Shown here: positions 35,707 to 45,865 of the stretch, piece by piece | How the letters are laid out: each line of letters opens with the position of its first letter | How positions within the stretch are numbered: position 1 is the first letter of the stretch | Assembly (NCBI RefSeq): GCF_030409875.1 | Contig: NZ_JAUFQR010000001.1 | Location: 620,001 to 684,000 of the forward strand | DNA: 64,000 nucleotides | Direction: 5' to 3' | From: Chryseobacterium tructae | GTDB lineage: Bacteria > Bacteroidota > Bacteroidia > Flavobacteriales > Weeksellaceae | Made by a program: the position numbers and the translations under genes | The notes under the pieces: model-generated | What the model saw: the letters and a program-made list of their open reading frames with translations, nothing else | The model's database searches: none | Told to the model about the DNA's origin: nothing

Positions 35707-36901
35707 TTTTTAAAGGAATAGAATTTTGATTAAGTTTTGAAATAATGGCGGCAGAAACTGAAATGTCGATGAAATTGGTGACCGATCGGGCTTCATTCAT
35801 AAAGCGGTCTATGCTGTATAAAAGGGCAAGATCTGTAGTAGGAATTTTTCCAAACCTGCTTAAAGTAAACATCAACGCAAGGAAGCCCGATCCAGGAACT
35901 CCCGAAGCTGTTTTTGAAGCAATGGAAATGGTGATAAAAAGCCAGAAATAGTCTTTTATGGTAAGAGGGATATTATAAAACTGGATCAGGAAAATACATG
36001 AAATGGAAAGATAAATGCATGCTCCCGCCAGATTAAAATTGTACCCAAGAGGAATCACAAGCCGAAGAATTTTCCGGTCGTAACCTTGTGATTCCATTTT
36101 ATCAAAGATCATCGGGAATGCCATTTTTGAAGAAGAAGTGGCCACTACAAGAATGATTTCTTCTTTAATGCTGATCAGGAAATCCCAAAGATTGATCTTA
36201 AAATAAGCGGTGATCACTCCTAATACTCCGAAAATAAAAAATACACTGGTGAGATATACCGTAGCGACAATCTTACTTAGTGGCAATAATGTATTAATTC
36301 CATATACTGAAATTCCATAAGCGATATTGGAAAAAATAACGATCGGAAGAAATATATAAACATATTTGATAAGTTTGAAAAATAAATTTCTTCCTGAGTC
36401 TAAAACTTTAAAGATCACATTTCTTTTCTTCGAAAGACCAATCAGGATACCAGCTGATATTGATAGGAAAAGAAAAACGAGATAGTTGCTAATGTGTAAA
36501 GGATTTGTCGTCCTTGTCAAAAATCTTTCGGGAAGTGCTTTATGTGAAGAAATAATAATTCCTGTATTGGCTCCCGGTTTTAAAAGTAACCCAGAACCAA
36601 TCCCCAGAACAATACTTATAGAGGTGATGATTAAAAAATAAACAACCATCTGGGTTACAATTTTAAAAACATTTTTGGTGCTGAAAATGTAGCTTATCCC
36701 ATAAGTGACAGCAATAAAAATAACAGGAATAATCAGCACTTCAAGAAGCATGAAAAAGTAACTGCTTACTTTTTCCAGATTTTTACTGACCTCCGGAAAA
36801 TAATAACCGGTCAATGCTCCACAGATTATTGCTGTGAATACATAAAGCGTAAGGTTTCTTAAATAGGAGTCTGTAAATGTTTTTTGCTTAAAAGGTTTCA
36901 T
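35693..36901 (-). CDS. Dicarboxylate/amino acid:cation symporter (DAACS)
   Basis: 402 residues from the ATG at 36901 (an upstream ATG at 36961 adds an implausible tail). About eight membrane segments plus re-entrant loops; the serine-rich motif ATSSSKMAFPMIFDKMESQG and the GVPGSGFLALMFTL-like substrate-binding region are DAACS hallmarks. It would import C4-dicarboxylates or glutamate with Na+ or H+. It sits between CitMHS and TerC genes in one operon. Confidence 0.88.
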   Translation of the reverse strand: MKPFKQKTFTDSYLRNLTLYVFTAIICGALTGYYFPEVSKNLEKVSSYFFMLLEVLIIPVIFIAVTYGISYIFSTKNVFKIVTQMVVYFLIITSISIVLGIGSGLLLKPGANTGIIISSHKALPERFLTRTTNPLHISNYLVFLFLSISAGILIGLSKKRNVIFKVLDSGRNLFFKLIKYVYIFLPIVIFSNIAYGISVYGINTLLPLSKIVATVYLTSVFFIFGVLGVITAYFKINLWDFLISIKEEIILVVATSSSKMAFPMIFDKMESQGYDRKILRLVIPLGYNFNLAGACIYLSISCIFLIQFYNIPLTIKDYFWLFITISIASKTASGVPGSGFLALMFTLSRFGKIPTTDLALLYSIDRFMNEARSVTNFIDISVSAAIISKLNQNSIPLKNDVS

Positions 36902-36947
36902 TATCCACTTTTTATATGATAAGATTGCGAAGTTCAAAGATATAATC

Positions 36948-38234
36948 TTATATAATACCAAGAATCAAAGCACCCAGTAACATCACGATGGATGATCCTA
37001 TAGCCCATTTTAAGGTAAATTTCAAATGGTCAGAAAATTCAACACCCGCTAGTGAAACCAACAAATAAGTGGAAGGCACTAAAGGACTTAATAAATGAGA
37101 AGCCTGCCCCACAAGACTGGCACGTCCCAAAATATCAGGAGGTATATTCAATTGACTGCCAGTAGCTGTAATTACAGGTAATATTCCGAAATAATAAGCA
37201 TCATTAGTCAGGAAGAAGGTAAGTGGGACACTGAATATAGCAGTGATGATATTCAAATAGCCACCCCATGTTTTAGGAATAATATTGATAATACTGTTTC
37301 CCATAGCATTCATAATTCCGGTTCCATTCAGGATTCCTGTGAAAATTCCTGCTCCGAAGATCATTCCTGCCACCGATAAGGCATTTCCTGCATGTTTTGA
37401 AATAATTTTCTGCTGGTCTTTCAGTTTCGGATAATTGATCAGAGAAGCGATACAGAACGCAATCATAAAAGCAATTCCCAAAGGAATAATATCAAGAATC
37501 ATAACACAAAGGAGAACAATGGTCAGGATCAGATTGATGAGAATAAGTTTCGGACGTCTTAATGCAGGGTCATTCTCACCGGCAATGTCCTGTCCGCTGT
37601 ATTGGGTGTATTTCCCATGTTTGGCTATTCTTTTTTTCTCCCGTACTCCCAGAATATAGGCAACGAAAAATACCCACACGAGACCGATCAGCATAACAGG
37701 AATCATAGGGACAAATATTTCAGTATGTCCCAATTTAAGAGAACTCATCACTCTCGCAGTTGGCCCTCCCCATGGTAAAATGTTCATAATACCTCCTGCA
37801 AGCATAATGATACAGGTTAAAACCAAAGGATTCATACCCTGCTTTTTATAAAGTGGGAGTAATGCAGCCACTACAATAATGTAAGTGGAAGAGCCATCAC
37901 CGTCTAAAGAAACTAAAGTGGTGAGAAGAGCTGTTCCGATGGTTGTTTTTACAGGATTATCTCCTACAGCCTTTAATATGGCATTCACAAGAGGTTCAAA
38001 AAGCCCGGTATCAATCATCAGACTGAAATACAGGATGGCAAAAATCAGCATCACTCCCGTAAGTGCTATTTCTTTTACTCCATCTTTCATCATTTTACCA
38101 AGATCAGGCCCGAATCCTGCAACTACAGCAATAAGAACAGGCACTAGAACCAAAGCAGTAAGCGGAGTCATCTTTTTGTTCATGATGAGGATCATAAAGA
38201 TGAATATCATTAAAAAACCAAGAAATGTAAGCAT
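36948..38234 (-). CDS. CitMHS-family citrate transporter
   Basis: 428 residues, about 11 membrane segments. MTPLTALVLVPVLIAVVAGF near the start and the symmetric LDGDGSSTYIIVVAALLPLY and TNDAYYFGILPVITATGSQL segments match CitM-type metal-citrate:proton symporters. It is followed 47 bases later by the symporter gene and preceded by DUF2490, opposite a two-component system that may sense its substrate. Confidence 0.92.
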   Translation of the reverse strand: MLTFLGFLMIFIFMILIMNKKMTPLTALVLVPVLIAVVAGFGPDLGKMMKDGVKEIALTGVMLIFAILYFSLMIDTGLFEPLVNAILKAVGDNPVKTTIGTALLTTLVSLDGDGSSTYIIVVAALLPLYKKQGMNPLVLTCIIMLAGGIMNILPWGGPTARVMSSLKLGHTEIFVPMIPVMLIGLVWVFFVAYILGVREKKRIAKHGKYTQYSGQDIAGENDPALRRPKLILINLILTIVLLCVMILDIIPLGIAFMIAFCIASLINYPKLKDQQKIISKHAGNALSVAGMIFGAGIFTGILNGTGIMNAMGNSIINIIPKTWGGYLNIITAIFSVPLTFFLTNDAYYFGILPVITATGSQLNIPPDILGRASLVGQASHLLSPLVPSTYLLVSLAGVEFSDHLKFTLKWAIGSSIVMLLGALILGII

Positions 38235-38258
38235 AGTGTAGTGTAAATTGTATTGAGG

Positions 38259-38954
38259 TTATTGTTGTTTCTTTTTTCTCCAGTCAAAACTGTTTCTGAA
38301 ACCTATAAATCCGTAGTTACTCGTTTTTTGGGTTTCCATTTGATTGATAAAGGCGAGTTCCAAAGCGGAATTTTTTCCCACTTTTATCCCCAAACCTGCT
38401 GTAATACGGTTGCTGTCGAAGGGTTCAAGTCTATCAACATTCATTCTGATTTCATTTTTAAGAATACCATAGAGCTTTTCTTTTTCTCCTTTTTTATTGA
38501 AAGGAATTCTTACAGAGATCAGGTATCGGATCCTGACTTCAAACTCATCAGGATTGCTGAGAAAACGCTCCTCCACTCTAAGGCGGTTGGAAATGGAGGT
38601 TCTGCCAATAAAATAATCAGCGGTTACTTGTTGGAAAGGTCTTTTTTCATATCTTATCTTTTTAGAATCGTCTGCATTATAAGATTCAAGTACCAAAAAC
38701 ATAAAACCTGCCGCAGGTCTTATATTTTCTGCTACTTCATAATCTACATAAGCATTAGCAAGGAAAAGCCTTGTGTCGTAGGCCAGATCGAAGGAACGGT
38801 ATTGGGTAAGTGCTGTTAAAGTACTTTTATCAGTAAGCTTTGCCGACAGGAGGTACTGGAACCACATATTGTAATTGTCTTTACTCTGACCATATAAAAG
38901 ACCATTAAGAAGGCAAAATGATAAAATAAGGGTTAATTGTATATTAAATTTCAT
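38259..38954 (-). CDS. DUF2490 outer-membrane beta-barrel protein
   Basis: 231 residues with signal MKFNIQLTLILSFCLLNGLL ending YGQ. Alternating beta-strand pattern, RVEERFL and aromatic strand ends (LALTQYRS-type) match DUF2490. It ends in ...SFDWRKKKQQ. Probably an outer-membrane barrel that helps organic-acid entry, being first in the citrate/dicarboxylate transport operon. Confidence 0.85.
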   Translation of the reverse strand: MKFNIQLTLILSFCLLNGLLYGQSKDNYNMWFQYLLSAKLTDKSTLTALTQYRSFDLAYDTRLFLANAYVDYEVAENIRPAAGFMFLVLESYNADDSKKIRYEKRPFQQVTADYFIGRTSISNRLRVEERFLSNPDEFEVRIRYLISVRIPFNKKGEKEKLYGILKNEIRMNVDRLEPFDSNRITAGLGIKVGKNSALELAFINQMETQKTSNYGFIGFRNSFDWRKKKQQ

Positions 38955-39105
38955 GTAATATTTGATTAATATTGCGATTTCTCAAATATATTTATTAGAA
39001 TGAGCGGACTTGGATTTTTTCAATCAATGACAGTTTTTCTCAACGAACTGCATTTTGAGACAAAAAGATATTATATTTGATGCGTTTCAAAATAAGGTAT
39101 GGACT

Positions 39106-40217
39106 ATGTTTTTAATCATTAATTTTATTATTATATTATTGATTATCAGAATTTTATTTAGTGGTAAGATTCTGAAAAGCCTTATGGAGTACCGTTGGAA
39201 GTTTTTGTTGAGGTTTCAGCATATTTTTTTCCTTTTTATCTTCATTTTGATGACTTATTTCACCGAAAACTACTTCCTGGATTCAACTCAGTTGGTGATA
39301 AGCATTATTTTGAATACAATTTTCAATGTGGGAATTTACTATCTGGTCTACTATTATCTGGTGCCCAGATTTTATTTATCCAATAAGTATCCGGAATTTA
39401 TTCTTTATGCTTTAATCTGTTTTCTGGTATCCAGTCTTTTCAGAATTCTATGGGAACCGGCTGTTTTTCAGATTGATTTTAGCGAAAAAAGTTATCATGT
39501 TGGTTTTCTGTACAACATATACATCTCGCAGGGAGTAATCATTCTTGTGGCTTCTTTTTTGGGAATTACGAAAGACAAATTTTTAATAGAACAGGATGTG
39601 ATCAACCTTGGTGAAGAAAAAGATCAGCTTTATCTCGATTTACTGAAGTCTAAGCTGAATCCTCATTTTTTACTGAATACTCTTAATAATATATATGCCA
39701 ACAGTTTTACCCATTCTGAAAAAACTTCAGACTCTATTTTGCAGTTAAGCAAGCTTCTGAAATATATTATTTATGACAGTGGAAAAGAAAAAGTAACAGT
39801 TTCTCAGGAATTTTCTTCATTGAAAGCCCTTGCCGCTTTGTATCAGCTTAAATATAATAATCAGCTTGATATTGTTATGGGTATTGAAGATCAGGAAGAA
39901 TTTGACATTGCAGAAATTCCGTCCGCAATATTTCTTACTTTATTTGAAATTCTTTAAAACACTCAGCAATTGGAGAAGATCCTCATGGTTTTATAAAATT
40001 ATTCTGTAATATTGAGCGTTCTGAATTGTATTTTGAAATTATAAATTCGGTAGGGAAAGATAGAATTCACGTAGCTGAATCTAATTATCACGGATTGGGC
40101 AATGAAGCAATTATTCATATATTGGAAAAGTTTTATCCGGATCAGTATGAATTTTATTCAGGGCCTAAAGAGAATGATCAATATAAAATTGCTTTAACAA
40201 TTACTATCAATGGCTAA
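39106..40217 (+). CDS. LytS-type sensor histidine kinase, one frameshift
   Basis: Membrane segments at about 2-22, 37-56, 62-85, 97-118 and 140-160, then a His-kinase segment LDLLKSKLNPHFLLNTLNNI with the phospho-accepting His, followed by an ATPase-type domain. The frame stops at 39957; adding one T at 39953-39955 joins it to LKHSAIGEDPHGFIK and the rest, ending at 40217. A TTG at 39055 could extend the start. It overlaps the response-regulator gene by 8 bases and is divergent from the transport operon. Confidence 0.8.
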
Positions 40218-40908
40218 TCTGACTATCGTTAATGTAGATGATGAATATCCTGCATTGCAGCTTATAAAACAATATTGCGATCAGCTTGAAGGGGTTGAAC
40301 TGCTGGCTTCATTTCAGAAACCGGAAGAAGCACTGGCTTTCCTGAAAGTGAATAAAGTGGATCTGGTTGTTTTTGATATCAATATGCCGGGAATGAATGG
40401 AGTAGAGCTTTTACAACAGCTTCCCGATCCGCCGTTATGTATTTTCGTTACTTTGGAAACAAAATATGCAGTGAAAGCATTTGAATTGGACGTCGTTCAT
40501 TATCTTATCAAGCCTGTAGATTTTGATACCTTTAAAAAAGCAGTCAATAAAGCAAGAGATTTTGTTCAGTTTAAAAGTTCTGCTAACAGTCAGCACCAGG
40601 AAGATTATATTATGTTCAAATCCAATTATGTGATGAATAAAGTCTTTCTTAAAGATATTCTTTGGATACAGGGGTTTGGTGAGTATATTGTTTTGATGAC
40701 TCCTCTGAAAAAATATATGATCCTGGAAAGGATGTCCAATTTTGAAGAGAAATTTCAACATTTTGGATTCATCAGGATTCACAAATCTTATATTGTATTG
40801 TCAAAACATATCAACTCTTATAATTCCAGCCATGTTTTTTTGAAGAGTGGCGAAGAGCTTCCATTGGGACGAACGTATAAAAAGAATTTGAAAGCCCATT
40901 TAAATTAA
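40210..40908 (+). CDS. LytTR-family response regulator
   Basis: 232 residues. The receiver domain has phospho-acceptor VVFDINMPGMNGVELL (Asp near 56), acidic pair NVDDE, and ..KPVDFDTF lysine. A LytTR DNA-binding domain follows (about 140-230: LKDILWIQGFGEYIVLMTPL, FIRIHKSYIV). With the overlapping kinase it forms a two-component system likely to control the citrate/dicarboxylate transporter operon across the intergenic gap. Confidence 0.93.
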   Translation: MANLTIVNVDDEYPALQLIKQYCDQLEGVELLASFQKPEEALAFLKVNKVDLVVFDINMPGMNGVELLQQLPDPPLCIFVTLETKYAVKAFELDVVHYLIKPVDFDTFKKAVNKARDFVQFKSSANSQHQEDYIMFKSNYVMNKVFLKDILWIQGFGEYIVLMTPLKKYMILERMSNFEEKFQHFGFIRIHKSYIVLSKHINSYNSSHVFLKSGEELPLGRTYKKNLKAHLN

Positions 40909-40911
40909 CAA

Positions 40912-40958
40912 AAAGACCGCCTTAAAAGTCAAGTGATATGACCTGTAAGGCAGTCTTT
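40912..40958 (+). terminator. Hairpin terminator
   Basis: AAAGACCGCCTTA / TAAGGCAGTCTTT arms just after the response-regulator stop, with a T-rich run following. Confidence 0.85.
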
Positions 40959-40982
40959 TAGATTTTTATTCGATCAGTTCCA

Positions 40983-41117
40983 TTATGGACAAGATTGATT
41001 ACCAGTAATCCATAGGATACATTGACCTTTGTAGTTGTATTCACAACAATAACGTCCTGCAGCTCCGCCATTGATTGATTTTTGGGCATCTCTGCTTAAT
41101 GATTTAGCATTTTTCAT
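40983..41117 (-). CDS. Double-glycine-leader cysteine peptide 1
   Basis: 44 residues, too short for usual gene finding. MKNAKSLSRDAQKSINGG is a typical double-glycine leader; cleavage after GG would release a mature peptide of 26 residues with four cysteines (AAGRYCCEYNYKGQCILWIT ... SCP). It is followed 239 bases upstream by a close homologue with the same leader and the same upstream motif. Likely a secreted, bacteriocin-like peptide; no dedicated PCAT transporter is nearby. Confidence 0.8.
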   Translation of the reverse strand: MKNAKSLSRDAQKSINGGAAGRYCCEYNYKGQCILWITGNQSCP

Positions 41118-41307
41118 AGTTAATAATATTTTGATTTGTACATCCCTGAACATTTAAAGTCAATCAGGATTTTGACATTTGGTGTAAAAGAAGTGAATCA
41201 AAGATACTATTTTTTCCTTTTTGTGTGATATATTTTATTAACTTTTTTTGAAATAAATTTTTGATTATCAGTAGGTAATGGTGTGGGTGGTGAAAATATA
41301 AACAGAT

Positions 41308-41329
41308 AAAGCCGGAAAGTTCCGGCTTT
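41308..41329 (-). terminator. Hairpin terminator
   Basis: AAAGCCGGAA / TTCCGGCTTT arms, with a T-rich run on the minus strand, directly after peptide gene 2. Confidence 0.85.
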
Positions 41330-41356
41330 ATTCTCAATTGTTATCAAATCATCGAA

Positions 41357-41494
41357 CTAAGGACAGTTGTATCCAGGGCCGATCCATAAAATACATTTTC
41401 CGTTGTCATCGCGTTCACAGCATACAAGTCTGCCCGCAGCTCCGCCATTGAAGGTCTTTTGAGCATCTCTGCTTAGTAATTTGCCATTTTTCAT
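41357..41494 (-). CDS. Double-glycine-leader cysteine peptide 2
   Basis: 45 residues: leader MKNGKLLSRDAQKTFNGG, then a 27-residue mature part with four cysteines (AAGRLVCCERDDNGKCILWI ... NCP). Same cysteine spacing and WI-G-P ending as peptide 1, so a tandem duplicate. Both genes share the upstream stretch TTGATTTGTAC...AGTCAATCAGG. Cys-Cys pairs suggest disulfides in the exported form. Confidence 0.8.
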   Translation of the reverse strand: MKNGKLLSRDAQKTFNGGAAGRLVCCERDDNGKCILWIGPGYNCP

Positions 41495-41649
41495 AAGTAA
41501 TATTTTGATTTGTACGTTCCTGAGCATTTATAGTCAATCAGGTTTTTGACGTTTGGTGTTTATCGTGATTCAAATATAAAACTTTTTAAGTCAGAGTGTT
41601 ATGCTGTATATAGACTGGAGTGGGTTGTTGATGTTTGATTTTCAGTAAT

Positions 41650-42372
41650 TTATTGGATGGCTTCCATAAGCATTTTTCTTCCGCCCATGTCTATATCCTG
41701 TTTTACGATTTTTCTCGTAATAGGATCAATATAGTAGGTTACTATAGTTGATTTGTTGTTGATGTCATCAGTCGTTTTTACCATCCATACCGATTTCCCT
41801 TTATATTCAGACTTCTTTGTTTCCAGAATACAAGCTTTCATCATTCCTTTTTTTTCAGATTTTGGGTTGTAATCAAAAATGGAAATTTCGGAAGTGTAGT
41901 GTTCTTTCAGAGGAAGAAATCTTATGAGCATAGCATAGCTGCTGCTGTCAAAATAATGGGTGGCAGGGAGGTCGATAATATCTTTCTTTTGCGATTTTTT
42001 ATCAAGGTAATATCCGGTGACTTTATCTTTGCCAGATTTGAGAACCATGTCTCGCATTGAATTATAAGACGAATGATATACCGGACTGAAGTCTGAAGAT
42101 TTTACAATAGTAGAATCTGTCCATTTAGCATCCGGAGCCTGTTTCATTTTTACAATGGTCTTAATAAGAAGATCTTTTTTGTTTAGCTTTTTGATTTCTG
42201 TAATGATGCTTCCGATCTCTATTTTTGTGCCGGCATTTTCAGCATACCATAATAATTCAGAAGTTTCATCTTTGATTAATTTTGAATCAATGCCTGCATT
42301 TTTAGGAGTAAGCAGGTTTTGTGAAAAAAAATGGACACTATTTAATAGTAAAAGGAAAAGAAATGTTCTCAT
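41650..42372 (-). CDS. Secreted protein, DUF3108-like
   Basis: 240 residues with signal MRTFLFLLLLNSVHFFSQ. The beta-rich body ends in a YYIDPITRKIVKQDIDMGGR segment typical of DUF3108/GLPGLI-like periplasmic proteins. It lies downstream of the M1 peptidase group on the same strand. Function unknown. Confidence 0.65.
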   Translation of the reverse strand: MRTFLFLLLLNSVHFFSQNLLTPKNAGIDSKLIKDETSELLWYAENAGTKIEIGSIITEIKKLNKKDLLIKTIVKMKQAPDAKWTDSTIVKSSDFSPVYHSSYNSMRDMVLKSGKDKVTGYYLDKKSQKKDIIDLPATHYFDSSSYAMLIRFLPLKEHYTSEISIFDYNPKSEKKGMMKACILETKKSEYKGKSVWMVKTTDDINNKSTIVTYYIDPITRKIVKQDIDMGGRKMLMEAIQ

Positions 42373-42468
42373 GGTCTTTTTACTAATAAGTAGTAGGATA
42401 CAGATTAAAAGTTACAACCTTTTGATATTTAATTGTTTTCGGACTCAGAATTGTTTTTTATAAAAAGA

Positions 42469-42495
42469 AAAAGTTCACCGTATGGGTGAACTTTT
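42469..42495 (-). terminator. Hairpin terminator
   Basis: AAAAGTTCACC / GGTGAACTTTT arms around GTATG, ten bases after the 296-residue gene stop on the minus strand. Confidence 0.85.
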
Positions 42496-42504
42496 GATTT
42501 CATC

Positions 42505-43394
42505 TTATTGACAAGTTTGTTTATAATCATCAATGAGCTTTTTATACATTTTAGTATATAGCTCAGTTTTGTAATGCATATTGATCTTTGCGGCTTCTGC
42601 GCCTTTTTTCCCTTTAACTAAAGCCTTTCTTTCTGCATCGGATTCTTTTTTATTTTCTTTGAAGGTCTTATTAGAGAAATAATCATTTTTTCTTGCTTCA
42701 TCTACCTTTTTCAAAAACTCAGGACAATCGGCACCAGCAATTTCGTAGGCTTTATAAAACTTTTTATAGAGCGTTTTCATATTAAATAGAGCCAATGGAC
42801 TTAAGGAGCTGAAATCTACAGGTGCAACAGCAACCGTTTCATTGGGTTTACTAAGGTAAATCATGACATACATCAACTGGCAAGTATCTTCGTTTCCGTC
42901 AAATCCTGTAGAAAAGTTATTTCCAAAATTTGCTCTGCACGTCATACTTCTATATCCGTAAAGATTGATTGGCCCTTTTTCCATTAGAGGAAGCATTAAT
43001 ACTTTCCCTTTTGATTCCATTTCCAGATCGTTATTGATTTCCTTTACAATTCGCTTATCCAGTTGAAAAGTTTCCTTGGTATCCTCGTTGGTATAGATAA
43101 GACTTTTAATGTCTGATACCGGAACCAGTTGTATATCTTTATCATCCTTAGATGATTTGAATTTGACCTCTTTTCTGTCTAAATGAGCATTTTTCTCGCT
43201 GTTTCCTCCTATAAATTGAAAAGTAGCAACATCAGGAAGCATAAAATCCTGAGCAAATCCTTTTTTGGTACTTCCATCCTCCATAAGGATTTCAATAGGG
43301 AGGAAGTCTCTTTGCCCGTGTAAAATTGTAGTGATTGGGCACATAGAGTAGGAGCTGTTGCAATGAACAGCAATAATGCAGTAAGTTTTTTCAT
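42505..43394 (-). CDS. Secreted hypothetical protein, one frameshift
   Basis: The ATG at 43394 gives signal MKKLTALLLFIATAPTLCAQ, then QSLQFYTGK. The frame breaks there; adding one T in the T3 run at 43311-43313 joins RDFLPIEILMEDGSTKKGFA and the rest to 42505, about 296 residues. The C-terminal half is Lys-rich and helical. It is 20 bases downstream of the M1 peptidase gene, so the two probably form one operon. Confidence 0.7.
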
Positions 43395-43413
43395 GGTTAT
43401 TGTTAAGATTGTA

Positions 43414-45798
43414 TTAGCCTTTTCCTGCCGCCTGCATTGGGTTTACCTTTCCGTTTGAACTTCCTCTTGCGGAATTTCCTTCTTGTTTTTGTTTAAAGAG
43501 TTGGAATTTTGAAGTTTCACCACCAGAACCATTGCTTGTCCATAAGTTATTGGTCGTATCAATATCGGCTATTTCTCTCATTGGATCGAGCTGAATTGAT
43601 TTCAACTTCTTGTCAAAATAATATGTTTTAGAAACTTTTTGTTCGTTCAATCTCCAGATTTGTGCAGAGGATTTATCATATAATTTTGAACCATCTTCAA
43701 AGGTGAATTCAAGGATAATAGGCATTACCAATCCGCCTTTGTTTAGAAAGTCTATCTGATAAGCAGTAATATTTTTGAATTTCTCTTTATCCTTAGCATC
43801 TAAAGGAAGAGTAGCTTCTACTTTATTAGTATATTCTTTAGTGTTTGCTTTTTCCTGCCCTCTGTCATATCGGTAATAGAAATCTTGAACCTCTTTATCT
43901 TGATCAACATAGAATGTAATATTCTTATCTTCTCTGTTTCTGATTTTCGAAAGATCTTCAAAGCTGTTTACCAAAGGCTTATCCACCTGATATTTTACTT
44001 CAGTGGCCGCTTTTGGATCTGTATCAAGATTTGGGGTGGCTACAGTTACTTTATCAATGGCAATATCTACAGGGTCTGTTCCATAGAACCATCCTCTCCA
44101 GAACCAGTCAAGGTCTTCACCGCTGGCATCTTCCATAGTACGGAAAAGGTCTGCAGGTTCAGGATGCTTGAAGGCCCATCTTTTAGCATAAGTTTTAAAA
44201 GCTTTATCAAAAAGTTCTCTTCCCATAATGGTTTCACGAAGAATATTCAATCCTGTGGCAGGTTTTGAATAAGCATTCGGGCCATATTGAACAATATTTT
44301 CCGAGTTACTCATGATAGGTTCAAGCTGATCCTTCGGAAGTTTCATATAATCTACAATAGTCCATGCCGGGCCTCTTTTTGAAGGGAATTTGTTATCCCA
44401 TTTTTCTTCCGTAAGATATTCTGTGAACGTGTTCAGTCCTTCATCCATCCATGCCCATTGTCTTTCATCAGAATTAATGATCATTGGGAAGAAATTGTGT
44501 CCCACTTCGTGGATAATCACTCCGATCATTCCGTTTTTAGTTCCTTCAGAATAGGTTCCGTCTTTTTCTGTTCTTCCGAAGTTGAAACAGATCATTGGAT
44601 ATTCCATTCCGTTGGCTGCTTCTACAGACTGAGCTACCGGATATGGGTAAGGAATTGTAAATTCGGAGTACGTTTTAATGGTATGAGCGACAGCCTTTGT
44701 AGAAAACTTTCTGTAAAGTCCGTAAGATTCCTTAGGGTAAAAACTCATCGCCATTACTTTATTATTGTTTTCAGGAATCGTAACACGCATTCCGTCCCAA
44801 ACAAATTTTCTGGAAGAAGTCCAGGCAAAATCTCTTACATCATTCGCTTCGAAAACCCACGTTTTTCTTTGTTTTGAATGATTCTTTTCTGCTTTTTTAG
44901 CCTCATCTAAGGTGACGATTTCTATAGGTTCAGAAGCACTTTCTGCTTTTCTGTATCTTGAAAGCTGATCGGATGTTAATACCTGATCATAGTTTTTACA
45001 TTCTCCGGTTCCTCCTACAACATGATCTGCCGGTACATTCATAGACACTTTAAAGTTTCCGAAAACCAAAGCAAATTCCCCTCTTCCGGTGAACTGATGG
45101 TTTTGCCAACCCTGGAAATCACTGTATACACACATTCTTGGATACCATTGGGTCATCGTATACAAATCATTGCCATCTTCAGGAAAATTTTCATAACCAC
45201 CACGGCCGCCCATCTTCATTCTGTTGGAGATATTATAGTTCCAATCTACCTTGAAAACGAATTTTTCTCCCTTTTTCAAAGCTTTTGGAAGATCAATACG
45301 CATCATGGTTTTGTTAACGGTGTATTTTAGTGGAGTTCCTGAAGCATCCGTTACTTTTTCCAGAATAACTCCATAGCCGTTATCTTTTACAGGAAGTTCC
45401 GTTACCTTAAGCTGTTGATCCGTTGTTGACGGTCGAAGGATTGATGAATTATCATATCCTGCATTCCTGATGCTTGAATGCTCGTTTTCGTCCAATTGAA
45501 GCCAGATATAATCCAGTTCGTCAGGAGAATTATTGTAATAGGTTACCGTTTCTGAACCTTTCAGATTTCTTTTATCCTCGTCAAGGTAGGCGGTAATGTT
45601 ATAATCAGCCCTGTTTTGCCAGTAGGCGTGTCCTGGTGCTCCGGAAGCTGTTCTGTAAATGTTGGGTGTTGGTAGAATAGTTCCCAGTTGCTCAAACTTG
45701 TTTCCATGATTGCTACCCGGGTTATTCTGAATATTTTGTGCGGTGAAACCTGTATAGGCAAATACAGAAAGTGAAAGTATAACAACTTTTAGTTTCAT
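43414..45798 (-). CDS. M1-family metallopeptidase
   Basis: 794 residues with signal MKLKVVILSLSVFAYTGFTA. The zinc site is complete: HEVGHNFFPMIINSDERQWA with HExxH, and a downstream Glu in WMDEGLNTFTEYLTEEKW; EAANGMEYPMICF is the substrate-binding (GxMEN-like) loop. Acts on peptide N-termini in the periplasm. The last 200 residues form a C-terminal domain without catalytic motifs, ending in a low-complexity GKVNPMQAAGKG tail. Confidence 0.92.
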   Translation of the reverse strand: MKLKVVILSLSVFAYTGFTAQNIQNNPGSNHGNKFEQLGTILPTPNIYRTASGAPGHAYWQNRADYNITAYLDEDKRNLKGSETVTYYNNSPDELDYIWLQLDENEHSSIRNAGYDNSSILRPSTTDQQLKVTELPVKDNGYGVILEKVTDASGTPLKYTVNKTMMRIDLPKALKKGEKFVFKVDWNYNISNRMKMGGRGGYENFPEDGNDLYTMTQWYPRMCVYSDFQGWQNHQFTGRGEFALVFGNFKVSMNVPADHVVGGTGECKNYDQVLTSDQLSRYRKAESASEPIEIVTLDEAKKAEKNHSKQRKTWVFEANDVRDFAWTSSRKFVWDGMRVTIPENNNKVMAMSFYPKESYGLYRKFSTKAVAHTIKTYSEFTIPYPYPVAQSVEAANGMEYPMICFNFGRTEKDGTYSEGTKNGMIGVIIHEVGHNFFPMIINSDERQWAWMDEGLNTFTEYLTEEKWDNKFPSKRGPAWTIVDYMKLPKDQLEPIMSNSENIVQYGPNAYSKPATGLNILRETIMGRELFDKAFKTYAKRWAFKHPEPADLFRTMEDASGEDLDWFWRGWFYGTDPVDIAIDKVTVATPNLDTDPKAATEVKYQVDKPLVNSFEDLSKIRNREDKNITFYVDQDKEVQDFYYRYDRGQEKANTKEYTNKVEATLPLDAKDKEKFKNITAYQIDFLNKGGLVMPIILEFTFEDGSKLYDKSSAQIWRLNEQKVSKTYYFDKKLKSIQLDPMREIADIDTTNNLWTSNGSGGETSKFQLFKQKQEGNSARGSSNGKVNPMQAAGKG

Positions 45799-45865
45799 AA
45801 CCGAAATGATTTAATAATTATCAAAGATAGTAATAAGCTGTTGAAAAAATGAAAATATTTCACGT

